Shown here: piece by piece, positions 1-11,500 of the stretch
How positions within the stretch are numbered: position 1 is the stretch's first letter
Layout of the letters: the number at the start of each line of letters is the position of its first letter
DNA from: Anagrus nilaparvatae
Taxonomy: Eukaryota; Arthropoda; Insecta; Hymenoptera; Mymaridae
NCBI GenBank assembly: GCA_022575985.1
Contig: JAKSXM010000132.1
Coordinates: 14,694,001 to 14,758,000 of the forward strand
Length of the DNA: 64,000 nucleotides
Reading direction: 5' to 3'
Notes under the pieces: model-generated
What the model was told of the DNA's origin: nothing
What the model saw: the letters and a program-made list of their open reading frames with translations, nothing else
Databases searched by the model: none
Program-made: the position numbers and the translations under genes

Positions 1-670
1 AAATAAAAAAATTTTTTTAATAACAAAAAAGGTAATAATTAATTAATTTATTTCGTTTTATGAATACTAAAATTTTTTGAATTTGTCACCAGGATTTTTA
101 TTCTAACCACAAGTCATCTAAAAAATTATTTTTAAAAATCAAAAATTTTGTCAACTATATCATAAAAAATTTTTTTAATTTTTGAAGAAACGCCCGTTTT
201 TAATTAAAATTTTAGCCGAGTACGTATAAATTAGTGCAGAATCAAGTAATACCAGCTGTGACACGAAAATTTTATCATATTTTTCAGATATTTTACTTTT
301 TAACCAAATTTTCAAAAACTTGTATTTATCTCAAAAATAGTAAAAATTGAATATCTCCAAAAGTACGAAAGCTGAGTCGCAAAACTATAGCCTATGTTAC
401 CCGCATACTTTTTTTCTTTATTTTGACATCGGTTTCATGTCCATTGGTTCGGCGGTTCTTGAGTCATTAGGGTTCAGGCAGACAGGCAAACAAATAAATT
501 TTCAAATACATATATTATTAAGATATAATTATAGTAGATATTATCTGTTATAAAGTAGATAATGGTTATACAGGACTTTCTATTACTCATTAATGTTTAT
601 ATTACTCATCTTTATCTTATTAATCTTTATATTACTCATTAATGTTCAAAATTAATGTTTTATTAATTAC
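1..670. other. AT-rich sequence without a recognised feature
   Basis: One short open frame (347-553) has no coding character. Nothing else seen. Confidence 0.5.
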
Positions 671-1720
671 TCAGCCCCACAAAAGCAAAATTTTGAGCTG
701 GTATTTTGATTAGGGTTTTCGTGCGTATTTTTGGATGCTAAAAACGAATCCGATGTCAGAATAGCTAATATATCCCTAATATTTTCCGCTACAGGCGAAA
801 AACCACATAAAATGTCAATTTTTAAAAACAATTTCTAGATCTGGATTAAATTAGGTTTAATCAGATTATTCCAGATTTGCTTTTTATCAACAATTTGAGT
901 TAAAATTAACATAATTTACCAAATTTAGTTAAAATTAAACATAAATTATCCATTTTTATTCAAATATCTTACTAGCTTTGATTTTTTTAAGAATATGAGA
1001 TGTAATGATATGTAAATAAGCATTTCTAACAGAAATCATGTTTCACATGAGCTAAAATTGTCTCTGCCAACGCGATTTTCTGTTAGGTGAACTCTATAAA
1101 AACGTAAACGGGATATTAGCAATATTACATTGTGAAATTTCTCTCCTTTGGGAGAAAGCTTGGGGGTTTCTGGAGGGTTGTTAGGGTGAAATATATAGGT
1201 GGTAGGTAAATTCTGACTTTTTATTCGTTTTTGGCACACCAAAAAACGTAGGATAAGATATTTACTCTGAATTTCCGTATATTCTAAAATGTTTACTCTC
1301 TGGGGAGGATACTGGAGGTTTTTAGAGGTCGCTTGGATAAAATATACGGGCGATAAGTAGATTCTGACTTCATATTCATGTTTGTCAAACAAAAAAACGT
1401 AGAGTAATAAATTTACTTCAAATTTCTATATATTATGAAATTTAGACCCTTTGGAGGGCTTTAAGGGGCAGGTGTTTTTTGTGTGTGTAGCTTTGAATTT
1501 TATCCCTCTTATATGTGTATAGGGGGCACTATAAATTTTTTCTGATATCATATTCGATCTCAACATTTCGTAATACATACTTGAATTGAGATCTAAGCTC
1601 TAACACACTTAAGGGTATACTGGGTATTCTGACATCGGATTAGTTATTAGCATCCAAAGATACGTACGAAAAACCTAGTCAGAATATCAGTTCACGAAAT
1701 TTGTTTGTTTGTGGGGCTGA
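671..1720. mobile_element. Non-coding TIR element, 1.05 kb
   Basis: Terminal inverted repeats of about 94 bp begin TCAGCCCCACAAA and end TTTGTGGGGCTGA, with a shared block TTGGATGCTAA..AATCCGATGTCAGAATA. Inside are two degenerate direct repeats with period about 151 bp (ttctgac at 1211 and 1362). No transposase frame. Confidence 0.8.
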
Positions 1721-1830
1721 AGTATTATTCTAATAAATAAAATTAGAAATTAAAGATATTATGCGTGATACTATGAAACCAAATATTGCATAAAGTGCAA
1801 AAAAACCTAAAATTTATAATGGAAAGATGT

Positions 1831-1974
1831 AGCTTTTGCCAAAAAATTTTTGAAATGGAACAAGTTTCTAGAGAGTTTATTAAATGAGAGGTGGGTTAAA
1901 TGGGACTTTTTGACTCTCCTCCCCCTTAATCCCCAGAAACTTGTTCCATTTCAAAAAATTTTTCTTGCCAAAGC
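1831..1974. repeat. Hairpin with 40-bp arms
   Basis: Arms 1831-1872 and 1935-1974 carry TGAAATGGAACAAGTTTCT and its complement around a 60-bp loop. It abuts the MITE copy that starts near 1970. Confidence 0.7.
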
Positions 1975-2150
1975 ACGTACTTACCTGAAAAAAGCTGATG
2001 AAAAATCATATACGACCCAATTCTATAAAAAAAGAAACCCCAAATCACAGTTTACTATCCTCGGCTTTGCTTCAGACGGTAATTTATGTGCGATTTGGGC
2101 AATTCTTTAATTTTCTGGACATGGGCTCGTAAAATACTATCGATATAAGG
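1970..2150 (+). mobile_element. Foldback MITE, TCGGCTTCGCCTC family, copy 1
   Basis: Family consensus seen across copies: an AAGCACGTATTTCCCG start, a GTCCATAAATAAAGAATGCC arm, CCAAATCGCAGTTTAC, the core TCGGCTTCGCCTC, then GTAATTTACGTGCGATTTGG and the complementary arm ATTCTTTACTTTTCTGGAC. The two halves are inverted complements. This copy has the core as tcggctttgcttc. Confidence 0.8.
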
Positions 2151-3386
2151 ACTTCTGGGTTTAGGGACATCAAATAATCTGAGTTAGGGGAATTAAAGTA
2201 ACTTGGATTTGGAGAATTATAAAATTATCATTAACCCATCACTTAGTTGTAGTAAAAATGTTCCATGCATTTTTTTTTTGCAATATTGATTGCTCCCAAA
2301 ATAGCTTTCCAATAAAATTTTCCCCTTTTTTTTAAATACCTCAATGTCAAAAACATTCGAAATTCATTTTTAAATGAGTTGAAATTATTGAAAACCTTAT
2401 TGGAATTTCCAAAATTGTAGCAAAAAATACTAACACGGAAAAATAGTATACTGCCAAAATATATATTAATTTTATCAATAGGAAAATAAAGAATGTTTAT
2501 TTTAAAATTTTTATTATTTCTTGTTAATTAATAAATTATCTCTTCTTAAATATAAAATTTAAATATAAAATTTATTATACATAGTATTATTGTATTTTCT
2601 GCATATTAAAATTATTGATATGTACAATAATTTATATAAAAGCAAAAAATTAATAAATAAATAGTCAATAGTAAAATTAATTAATTTACAATTTCATAAC
2701 AATTAGCAGCCTTTAGTTTTAAATTTTAATAATAGCTGTATTTACAACCCAAAAATCGTATTGAATTGATTTCACGTCACATCAATAGCATGGATTTGAG
2801 TATCCGTCGAGGTATCTGTAAAATCAGTAAAATAAAATTTTTCCATTATTAATACAATAGTTTTTATAAACTTTCTTATAAACGCAAAAAAAAGTTTAGT
2901 AAAATTAACCTCAACGATTTTATTATAAGCAATATAGTATTACTCACTTGTTGTAAAAAAGTCTATTTTTGTTGATTTCGGAGATTTATGGGCCCGAGGA
3001 GCGTAGAAGGACAGTAATCGCATTCGACATAATAAACGTTTTTATAACAAGTTTAGTAAGATATTTTACATATAAAGAACAAGAAAGATGGGGCATCTTG
3101 GGGCCCCGTACAGATCAGAAAACAGTCTTTTTTTCTCTAGATATGTAAAAATTAATAAATTTTAGTAAATTTAAGAAAAAAATTATTAAATTTAATTTAA
3201 AATTGAGGTTTTAATTTTATAAACAAATTTTATTATTAAATTTTTTTTTTCCTGAAAATTTACATTAACCAATTTTGATACAGTAAAAAAAAAACTATAA
3301 TTTTGGTTATGATTACTAATTTTTTGTATGTGTGTATAAATATAAGTTAAAAAAATTAAAAATGAAATAGTTAATTTATTTTTATA
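2151..3386. other. AT-rich; only the candidate terminal exon
   Basis: Apart from the possible exon at 2772-2815, a GC-richer patch at 2960-3030 reads YYVECDYCPSTLLGPINL on the minus strand. It has a gtgagt-like donor but no acceptor, so it is not called. Confidence 0.4.
2772..2815 (-). CDS. Possible terminal exon of the tetraspan gene
   Basis: A strong acceptor (gattttacag) is followed by a short reading frame TSTDTQIHAIDVT and a stop (if entered after one carried-over base), or IPRRILKSMLLM and a stop (if entered in phase 0 directly from exon 6). Neither tail can be checked against a remembered homologue. Confidence 0.25.
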
Positions 3387-3753
3387 TATGGACGATTTTT
3401 TTTGAGCTCAGACACCCTGCTGTATCAAAAATTAAAGCTACGTAAAATAATGGGGTTGGTCTCAGTTTTAACTAGAAACATGTCCAGTTTTCTGTACTCG
3501 AAAGAATTTTCAAATATAAACATGTCAAAATTCGGGTATTCTTGTTTTCTTAAATTTTTACTTCGATTTTTCCCGATTTTTGATTTTTCAGTCATTGTCT
3601 TTGAGTAGCTTATTATGGGTAGCCAAGCAAACAAAAGAAGGCTAACCAATGTAAAAAACTTGATCTTTTTTCCGTTAAATTAACGATGTCCTCTTACGTT
3701 GCTTCAGTTATTGGACAGGAGGCAGTGTCCCAGTTCATAAAGAATCGTCCATA
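3387..3753. mobile_element. Short TIR element (MITE), 367 bp
   Basis: Ends TATGGACGATT and AATCGTCCATA are inverted complements and the similarity extends about 35 bp inward (gagctcagacaccctgc / gaggcagtgtcccagttc). The two short ORFs inside are unsupported. Confidence 0.7.
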
Positions 3754-4873
3754 GGTATATTTTTCCAATTACATATTTTAATTAACAAAAAATTGTTAAA
3801 TTTTGTTATTTATATTTTATGTTTTAAACAAGTTTATATAATCTTTTGTTCATCAATTTATTATGTTTAATTAAAATGTCAATCAAATTATAAAACTAAA
3901 TGAAAGAAACCATTTACTAAATTAATAGATTTAATGGTTAGCCTTTACATGTCAAAAGTTTTTATTCAAGCTTTTAAAATATTTAATTGAAATCCGACCG
4001 ATCCGAAATACAAAAACCGCGAATAAAGAATAAATAAAAATTTTACTATATGTTTTGAAAATAAACAAAAAGTTATAGGTGTATCAGTAAAAAATTTCTG
4101 AATATTTTATTAGAGTTTTAATAGAAAAATATTTTATTACAAACCTTATGAATTACAAAGCGTAAAAGATGCATCTTGAAATTCCATTTATTACTTATTA
4201 TTTGGATTTTCTACAATAACTGAAATTTGATAAACTGATGGACTTGGTGTTAATGTTGTAAAAAATTTATCGTTATTATCTTCTTTTTTAATTGAAAGTC
4301 TTTTTGAATTCAATTGTAATATGACATTCATTGTTGGTTTTTTGGTAGTACGTGTCTTGAATAAATTTAATGTAAAATTTTTTTAAATATAGAAAATATA
4401 TTGCTGATTTTGCCAAGGAGCGGTCTACACAACGTACAGTAACTGCAAATGGCGTGCGTGAAAAAAGTCTACGCCTAACAAGGAGACTGGTTGGGCTTAT
4501 TAGGTTTAATAAGCCAAGGTCCAAGAACTCCATGTTATATGATAGGACTACTTAGGTTACTTTTCAAGTAGCACTGTTTGATTTCTCTTCAAATAACTTT
4601 TGATGGGTCTCAACTTTTACCTGTTACAATTTGAAGCGATTTGGGGACCAAAAGACCAAAGAGTCTCCTTATATTAGGTGAGAACCTTAAAAACCTTTTT
4701 AAGTCGCAAATTTGTCGCATACTTGGTACACAATTACTGAACGCTGAGTCGACCGCCCTTTAGACGTCACAATACATGGATTTTAACATGGTTATTTTTT
4801 GATCTTTCTCTTTAACTTTCATCTTTTTCGTTTGATGACCAATTGTAATAAGGCACCTGTCTCGTTTTATAGT

Positions 4874-4938
4874 CGATTTTGAAGCATGTTTTTTAAATAA
4901 ATTAATAAATTTATTTAAAAAAACATGCTTCAAAATCT
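4874..4938. repeat. Near-perfect 30-bp hairpin
   Basis: gattttgaagcatgtttttt and its complement surround an AT-rich turn; arms are about 30 bp with almost no loop. Confidence 0.8.
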
Positions 4939-5296
4939 ATTACAAAGATATACAAGTTTTTTTTTTGTTTTCCTCAATTCGTTTATTTTGGAGGTCTTTA
5001 AAGCAGAAGCTTCAACAACAATACCAAAACTCTGCTTGTAGCAGCCAGAATTTTTTTCCCTCTAAATGGTTGCAAATGACATAAAACCTAAAGAAAAAGT
5101 ATTTTAAAAAAACTTTTTTTTTGGTTCAAAAATCTCTTCGTGGTCGCAAATTAAGTAAATGAAAATTTAAAAAAAAAATTCTCTACGATTTAAACCATCT
5201 GCAATCTTTAAAATAAAAAAAAAAAAAAATAAAAAAAAAATTTGCCTGCTACAACCGGAATTAATTTTCAGTGTATATTTTGATCTCTTCAATATT

Positions 5297-5622
5297 ATTG
5301 AGTCCGACCCTTCCCCACTCCAAAAGCAAATTGGAGCTGTGAAACGGCGATTTTTATAACTTTAGGTCCGGCTTGAATTAAAAATAAGTAAAAATTTTGC
5401 ATAAAATATAATGATTAACATTAAAAACCATTTTATAATTCAAATAACCACAAATAACTATTTAAAATATCTATTTTAACAAGTATTTTAACAAATCAAA
5501 TTTTAAAAACGAAGGATAGATTAATATTTTTTATGTTTTCAATTCAAGCCGGACCTAAAGTTATAAAAATCGCCGTTTCACAGCTCCAATTTTCTTTTGG
5601 AGTGGGGAAGGGTCAGACTCAA
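5297..5622. mobile_element. Foldback element, 326 bp
   Basis: Arms of about 85 bp begin attgagtccgacccttcccc and end with the complement (gggaagggtcagactcaat), differing at a few bases. Spacer is AT-rich and non-coding. Confidence 0.85.
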
Positions 5623-6507
5623 TAAAATTATATTTATTTAAAAAATAGAATAGTCCATTTTCTGATATACGTAACTATAATACAAAATAATGATCTTTTT
5701 AAAACAGCAACCTTTTTATGTTCAATAGACAATGTGATTTGCAGAATAAATAATCAAAGCGCTTTATAATGGTTCGGTTTTTATTTCATACAATTTAATT
5801 TTGAGACAAGTTTTGAGAGGCCGTCATTATTTCCCTTTGTGGAGAAAAAACATTCTGAAACTAGTGTAGTACATTCTAAACCCATGTAAGAATGTACTAT
5901 TTTTATTTATTAATTGTATTGTATTGGAAAATAATCCTTTATATAATAAATAATCATTTCCAATAAAATTTAGCAAATAAACACACAAAAATAGACCTTT
6001 TTACAACTCTGCTTTAATTATATGGATCAAAAAGTCTATGAAGCAAAAAAAAGTCTTTTCCCACGTAGATATTTAATAATTATTTATGCTTTTTAAAAAG
6101 TAAAATGCTTGTTTATTACAATAGTTTTACGTTCTTATGCAGATTCATTTTATTCTTTAAATAGAATTAAAACATTTTTTCAGTAAATTGGCCATTACAA
6201 ACGTCAGTATACTGTATAACTTATGTAGCTGGTACATGACGATAGTATAAATACCGCGTTACCTGCATTATTTTTACCTATAAATTTAGTGCAGGTGGTA
6301 AATGGACTTTTTCGATTTTTCAAATAATTCGTTTTCAAATCAATGCATTGTGGCGTCAATAGAATTAAGGAAAAATATTTGCTCACTTATAATGGGTACA
6401 AAATCGCTTATGCTCGAAGTCAGCAATTGCTGTCAATTCGTCTGCGAATTTTAAATATACATTGAAAAAGTTTTATCCACTTGCGGCTAGTGGAAATTTT
6501 TTTCAGT

Positions 6508-7748
6508 TTAACCCATTAGTTCCCAAGCGGACCTGATTTGTCGTTTAAAATTACGTCTATAAAGCTTGTTTAAAATCAAAATTTTTTTTTAACCAAAAAT
6601 GTTCCCCTATGTAAAAAGAGTGCTCTTTCATATTTTTGAGTCAGATTATTAAAATTTTGGACCGGAAGTGAAATATAACTACTCAAAGTTCATTAATTTT
6701 AAATTATTAAATTTAACTTTTTCAGCCGTTTTTTTTTGAAAAATCGGACTATATTATGGATTTAGCCAATTAAAAATTAGCCATAATTGATTCTTAGCAA
6801 CTTTGAAAGATTTTTGTGATTTTCCAAGATTGCGGACATTAAAATGGCGATCGATTTTATTGAAAAAACTAAAAGTAAAAAAAAACATGATTTTTCCAAT
6901 TTTTTTATCAAACAAGCGAGGCCGAGGTTTCTTAGTGAAAATTTATATATGCATGAAATATTTATAAAAATTCGAAACTTTCCAAAATGAAAAATGATAT
7001 CAAATTTAAACTCACACCTAAAAAGTGTATAGGATAAGTACCCACAGCCCATAACTTTTAAAATATTGTCATGATTTATTAGAATTCGATCATTTTCCGC
7101 CATTTTGGACGCCATTTTGAATTCAATTTTTTATAAATATTCCATGCATATATATATTTTCACTAAGAAACCTCGCTTGTTTGAAAAAATATTGGAAAAA
7201 TCAAAATGGCTAACGTTTTCCTGTGCTTCCGTAAATATTCGCATGTATGCTCATTTCTGGTATGCAGTCTTCTCTATGAGCAGTGCAATTGTCTATAAAT
7301 AGCAAAATTTTTCTTTTTTGTTCAATAAATAAATAAACGACAATATAAATAAACTAAAATAATAAACTAAGTTTATTCAAAGACAAACAAAAATAAAATG
7401 TACAATTTAAAAATAAGATTGAAGATAAGATAAGTAAATTTTAAAATTGAGAGAAAAAATATTTTAAATACTTATTTATTTATTATTCTTATAATCTTTT
7501 TGTATGGGAACAATTGAATTTTTTCATTTAAAATTGTGAATTTAAAAAAAAATTTTAAGTAAAATTTAAACGAAAACTTCGAATTATAGAAGACATTTTT
7601 AGATGTTTAAGCATAAGAAATTCAAGCGGCAAAAAGAAAACTTCGAATAATCGAGGATTTCGATTTATATAGGTTCGAATTATCGAGTTCCACTAATTTA
7701 CGTAATTTCAAACGACAACTCAGGTCCGCTTGGGAACTAATGGGTTAA
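6508..7748. mobile_element. TTAA-flanked TIR element 1 (piggyBac-like, non-autonomous)
   Basis: Bounded by TTAACCCATTAGTTCCCAAG at the left and its complement at the right, ending GGGTTAA; the TIR includes CAAGCGGACCTGA. An inner foldback (6900-6980 with 7120-7185, catgcatatatatattttca) nests within it. TTAA target sites and CCC..GGG ends are the piggyBac-superfamily hallmark. No transposase frame is visible. Confidence 0.75.
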
Positions 7749-7811
7749 GAGCTTTAGCATATTACAAGATGATCATGTAGTTAATAATCTTTAAAATGAT
7801 CTGCAACTCAC

Positions 7812-7842
7812 GTTTTATGCAAACGTTAAACTCAGGGTTAAA
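7812..7842 (-). CDS. Possible micro-exon of the tetraspan gene
   Basis: A 31-base stretch, FNPEFNVCIK plus one base, with donor gtgagt but a weak acceptor (gcgag). Its phases (0 in, 1 out) would bridge exon 6 to the 2772-2815 piece. It is a guess from phase only; chance is a serious alternative. Confidence 0.15.
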
Positions 7843-8037
7843 CTCGCAGAAATGAATTGTTGCAATATAGCTTGTTTTGAGCAGGTTTCCGATTTTAAAA
7901 AATATTCTGCGATTGCATTTTTAAATTAGAAATGAAATTTTATGTTATGCATAAAGAATAATTCAAGACGTTAGCAAGAATTATTTTTATACTAATGCGT
8001 ACATGTTAATAACAACTTTTTCTGGTCTGCGGCCCGA

Positions 8038-8165
8038 AAGCACGTATTTCCCGAAAAATTTTATATGGCCCTTGTCCATAAATAAAGAAAACCCCAAATC
8101 GCAGCTTACAATACTTTCAGAAGGTAATTTACGTGTGAGTTGGTGCATTCTACTAAAATATACTA
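8038..8165 (+). mobile_element. Foldback MITE, same family, copy 2
   Basis: Contains agcacgtatttcccg, cccttgtccataaataaag and cccaaatcgcag; the core has decayed. Confidence 0.75.
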
Positions 8166-8204
8166 TTTTTATTATTAAGAATTTTCATTGAGCGTGAACG
8201 GACA

Positions 8205-8400
8205 AAAACATAATTTGATATAAAAAACCATAAATATTACATTACGATCCATGATCAGAAAAATAAAGAATAACTATTCTCACATAAATTACTTTCTGAG
8301 GTGAAATCGAGGATGGTAAACTGTGATTTGGGGCATTCTTTATTTATGGCCAAGAGTCGAATTTTATTTCCCATCGTCAGTGGCAAGAAAAAAAAAATAA
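8205..8400 (-). mobile_element. Foldback MITE, same family, inverted copy 3
   Basis: Inverted relative to the copy just upstream: gaggatggtaaactgtgatt then ggggcattctttatttatgg. It may supply the alternative C-terminus and stop if tetraspan exon 6 is read through. Confidence 0.7.
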
Positions 8401-8448
8401 GTAAAATATTTTATTTGAAAAATTGAAACACATACTGTTATTACTGAC

Positions 8449-8532
8449 CCTTTCTTTGCAATCATGAAATGCTGTACCACGACCACATGTGTATTCTTGA
8501 TATTGCGAGACAACACATAACATTGAATAAAT
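8449..8532 (-). CDS. Tetraspan gene exon 6
   Basis: Encodes IYSMLCVVSQYQEYTCGRGT and AFHDCKER. Acceptor tttacag; donor AGG|gtcagt is weak. If the donor is not used, the frame reads on for 23 codons into a MITE and stops, giving an alternative short C-terminus. Confidence 0.8.
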
Positions 8533-11500
8533 CTGTAAAAAGTATTTTAACCTATTAAAATAACTTTTTAAATAAGAAAATTATTAGTAAATAATTGATG
8601 CATATAAAGAGCAGTATATTATTTTTTATTTATAGCTTTCTCTCTTCACGATCATTTTAGCATAAATGTTATTGCAAATATTGAATGCCAAAAACTTTAA
8701 GTTTCAGAATTTTACATTAGAAGTTTCGCAGCTTTTGTAAGCTTATTCCCGCTTTCAATAGAGCGATATTTGAGATAGAAATTTTAGTTTTATTGCTGAA
8801 TCTCCGAAACTGATATGACAGAATAATTGCAATTTTCGGGAAATGTCTTACAAACTGCAAAAAATAACCTAAAATTGGTAAAATTACTTAATGCCAGCTA
8901 CTGAATTATTTTAGGTAAAAAAGAATTTTTAGAAACTGCAAAAACAACCCTAACAAATAAAAATCTTGAAAACTTGGGAAATTAGTTTCATATTTCTATT
9001 CCGAAATAAAAAGCATTAATATTCGTCAGAAAATTCTATCGACTTATTAAGGATATAAAAAAGTTTCTACGAAACAAATCGGCGACAGCTCTATTTAGAA
9101 TATTTTTAAATTAATATTTTTAATTAATTTTTTGTCAGTGATTCAAAGTTGGTATTGAAATGAATTTATAAATTATTCGGTTAATATTTTATTTTGTTAA
9201 TCCTAAAAAAGTATATATTATTGTATATATTTTGCATAAACTAAAACATATTGAATTAAAGCCCTACTGGTTAAAGCGTGTCTATAAAATAATTTGTTTT
9301 CTTTCTTAAAACTTAAGTGATAAATATTAGCTATCATTGATTTAAAAATTTTCTAGTAATCCATAAATTATTATAGACTTACAAGACTTTTAAAGAGAAA
9401 AGAAGGGACACTTTGACATTTTTGAGAACTGGTAAATATTAATAACAACCCTGAAGACTAATCAAGAAAGGCCTAAATAAAAACTTACAATCGGTTTGTG
9501 AACTCACAACCAACGAACATGGTACGTGTTTAAATTTATATTTTGAATCTTGAAGCCTTTATAACTTTAAGTCCGTTATTATTTTAATCCAAAAAAAATA
9601 ATTTTCAGCTTCTAAAACCCTTATTATTCTATACCCCTTTATCGAAATTATTACATATAAGTCCCTACATCAAAATTATTCTAAGTGCATTTGACCCCTT
9701 TCCCAAATATAGCACATTTGACCCCCCCTCCAAATGACATGCTTTAAATACTCCCCCCCTGCCTATAACCATGTTCCATGTTGAAAGAATATTTCAGATT
9801 ACAGCTTACGATGGAACCTAATCTATGATACGCAGATATGCTTGTTCATATTTTTTACTAAACAGATTTTATACAAGCCTCTTAAATAAGGTTAAAATTT
9901 GTTTAAATAAATAATAATAAAATAGAATTGTCGGAATTGACCGAACACGAGAATGATCTTAATTCTCTATTTTTTAAATTTCTATTTTTTTAAAATTCAT
10001 ATCAATTAAACTTACATTCAAACATAAAAGAAAAAAATCCAGCGTTATAACCATTGCTTTTGCAGGATTAATAGGTTTCTGAAACAAAGAGAAAAAAAAT
10101 GTGATATTATCTTTTGTTGAATTAAACATTTTTATAAATCTTATTTTTTTATTTCATTACAAATGAACGTTTTGAGTGAAGATTTTTAATTAAGAATTTC
10201 CACAAAAACGCAAAAAAAAAATATTAAATGTTGCCAATCATCACTGATGTGATCCTCAAATTTTGAATTGTTTTAATTAATTACCTATAATGAGCACGTA
10301 TACAGAAAAAGGAAGAAGGGGGGCATGGAAGTTGAAATTTGTGTAGAAATATAGGAATATGAAAAACACCCACACCCACACACGGAGACACACATGCTAA
10401 CAACTTTTTTTTAAATAGGTTTTTAGGGTTTAAAAACTGCTTATATGCAAAAAAAATCAAAATTTCACCTACAATTATTCTAAGTCTATTTGACCCCCCC
10501 CCCCCCACATGACATGCTTGAAATACCCCCTCCTGCCTATAAACATGTTCCATGCTAAAATATTTATAATCGATCTGTTATTGATTACCTGGTGACTACT
10601 AATAAATGTCCCTCGGTGCTACGCACCTTGAGCCAGAACCCTCCGCATTCTAAAATAATTTTTTTTTGCCAAACAATAATGATCTAAATTGTAATGGTAA
10701 AAATTTCCAAGTATTTCACAGACATTCAAAAAACATTCTAACTATTACGATTGTAAATTTACTAACCTAATAATAAATTTAATAACTATCTGAAACTAAT
10801 TTACAGCAATACGATTAATATTTTTAGCACATTTATATTCAATACTTGGATTTTTGAATTTTTGATTTGATGTAATTTATAAACTTTCAGATTGCTCCAC
10901 TTGAATTCTCGCTTGAATTTTTAATTTAGATTTAATGTAATTTTCTTGAATTTTGAAGCAAATTGGTTAAATATTTTAGTGAATGCTTGAATTTGAGCAA
11001 TTCAAGCGGGGCAGAGTAATTATAGTACAAACAATAAAGTTTTACATAGGCTCGTCTTAAAAATAAACAGAGAAAGACTTAAAAAAATTATTTATTTATA
11101 AAATAAATAAAAATTATATTTATTAATCGTATATGTCACGTACAAAAAATAATAGCTCCAAATGAAACGGTAATACGTATTGCAAAGGATGATGCAATAC
11201 TCATGGTTTTGGTATTTTAGATATTTATGATTATGATTATGAACAATAATTTTATAAATTTATTTTATAATTAATGAATTAATATTTTAAATTATGTATT
11301 AAAATGACAAATTTGGCAAAATTGATTGTAAAAATAACAATTTTTTATTTATTTTATCTCCTTTTTAAGCGTTATTTTTATTTCTTTTCTACTATACTTC
11401 AAATGTTTGCTTTAATAATTAAATTTTGATAGAATAAAAATTATTTGTTATTATAAAGTTTTTTATTGCAAAATAATATAAAAATATTAAATATTGACGC

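Noticed and set aside
2950..3120. Possible exon reading YYVECDYCPSTLLGPINL with a gtgagt-like donor
   Set aside because: No acceptor before it in the open frame, and a stop before the donor in this frame.
7660..7700. ggttcgaattatcgagttcc resembling a tRNA T-arm
   Set aside because: No matching acceptor stem, anticodon arm or D-arm nearby; it lies inside a TTAA-flanked element.
10016..10078. Initially read as the signal-peptide exon of a secreted cysteine toxin-like peptide together with 8449-8532
   Set aside because: The wording and phases continue the tetraspan gene's fourth membrane segment (TLDFFLLCLN-IYSMLCV-QYQEY), which explains both exons better.
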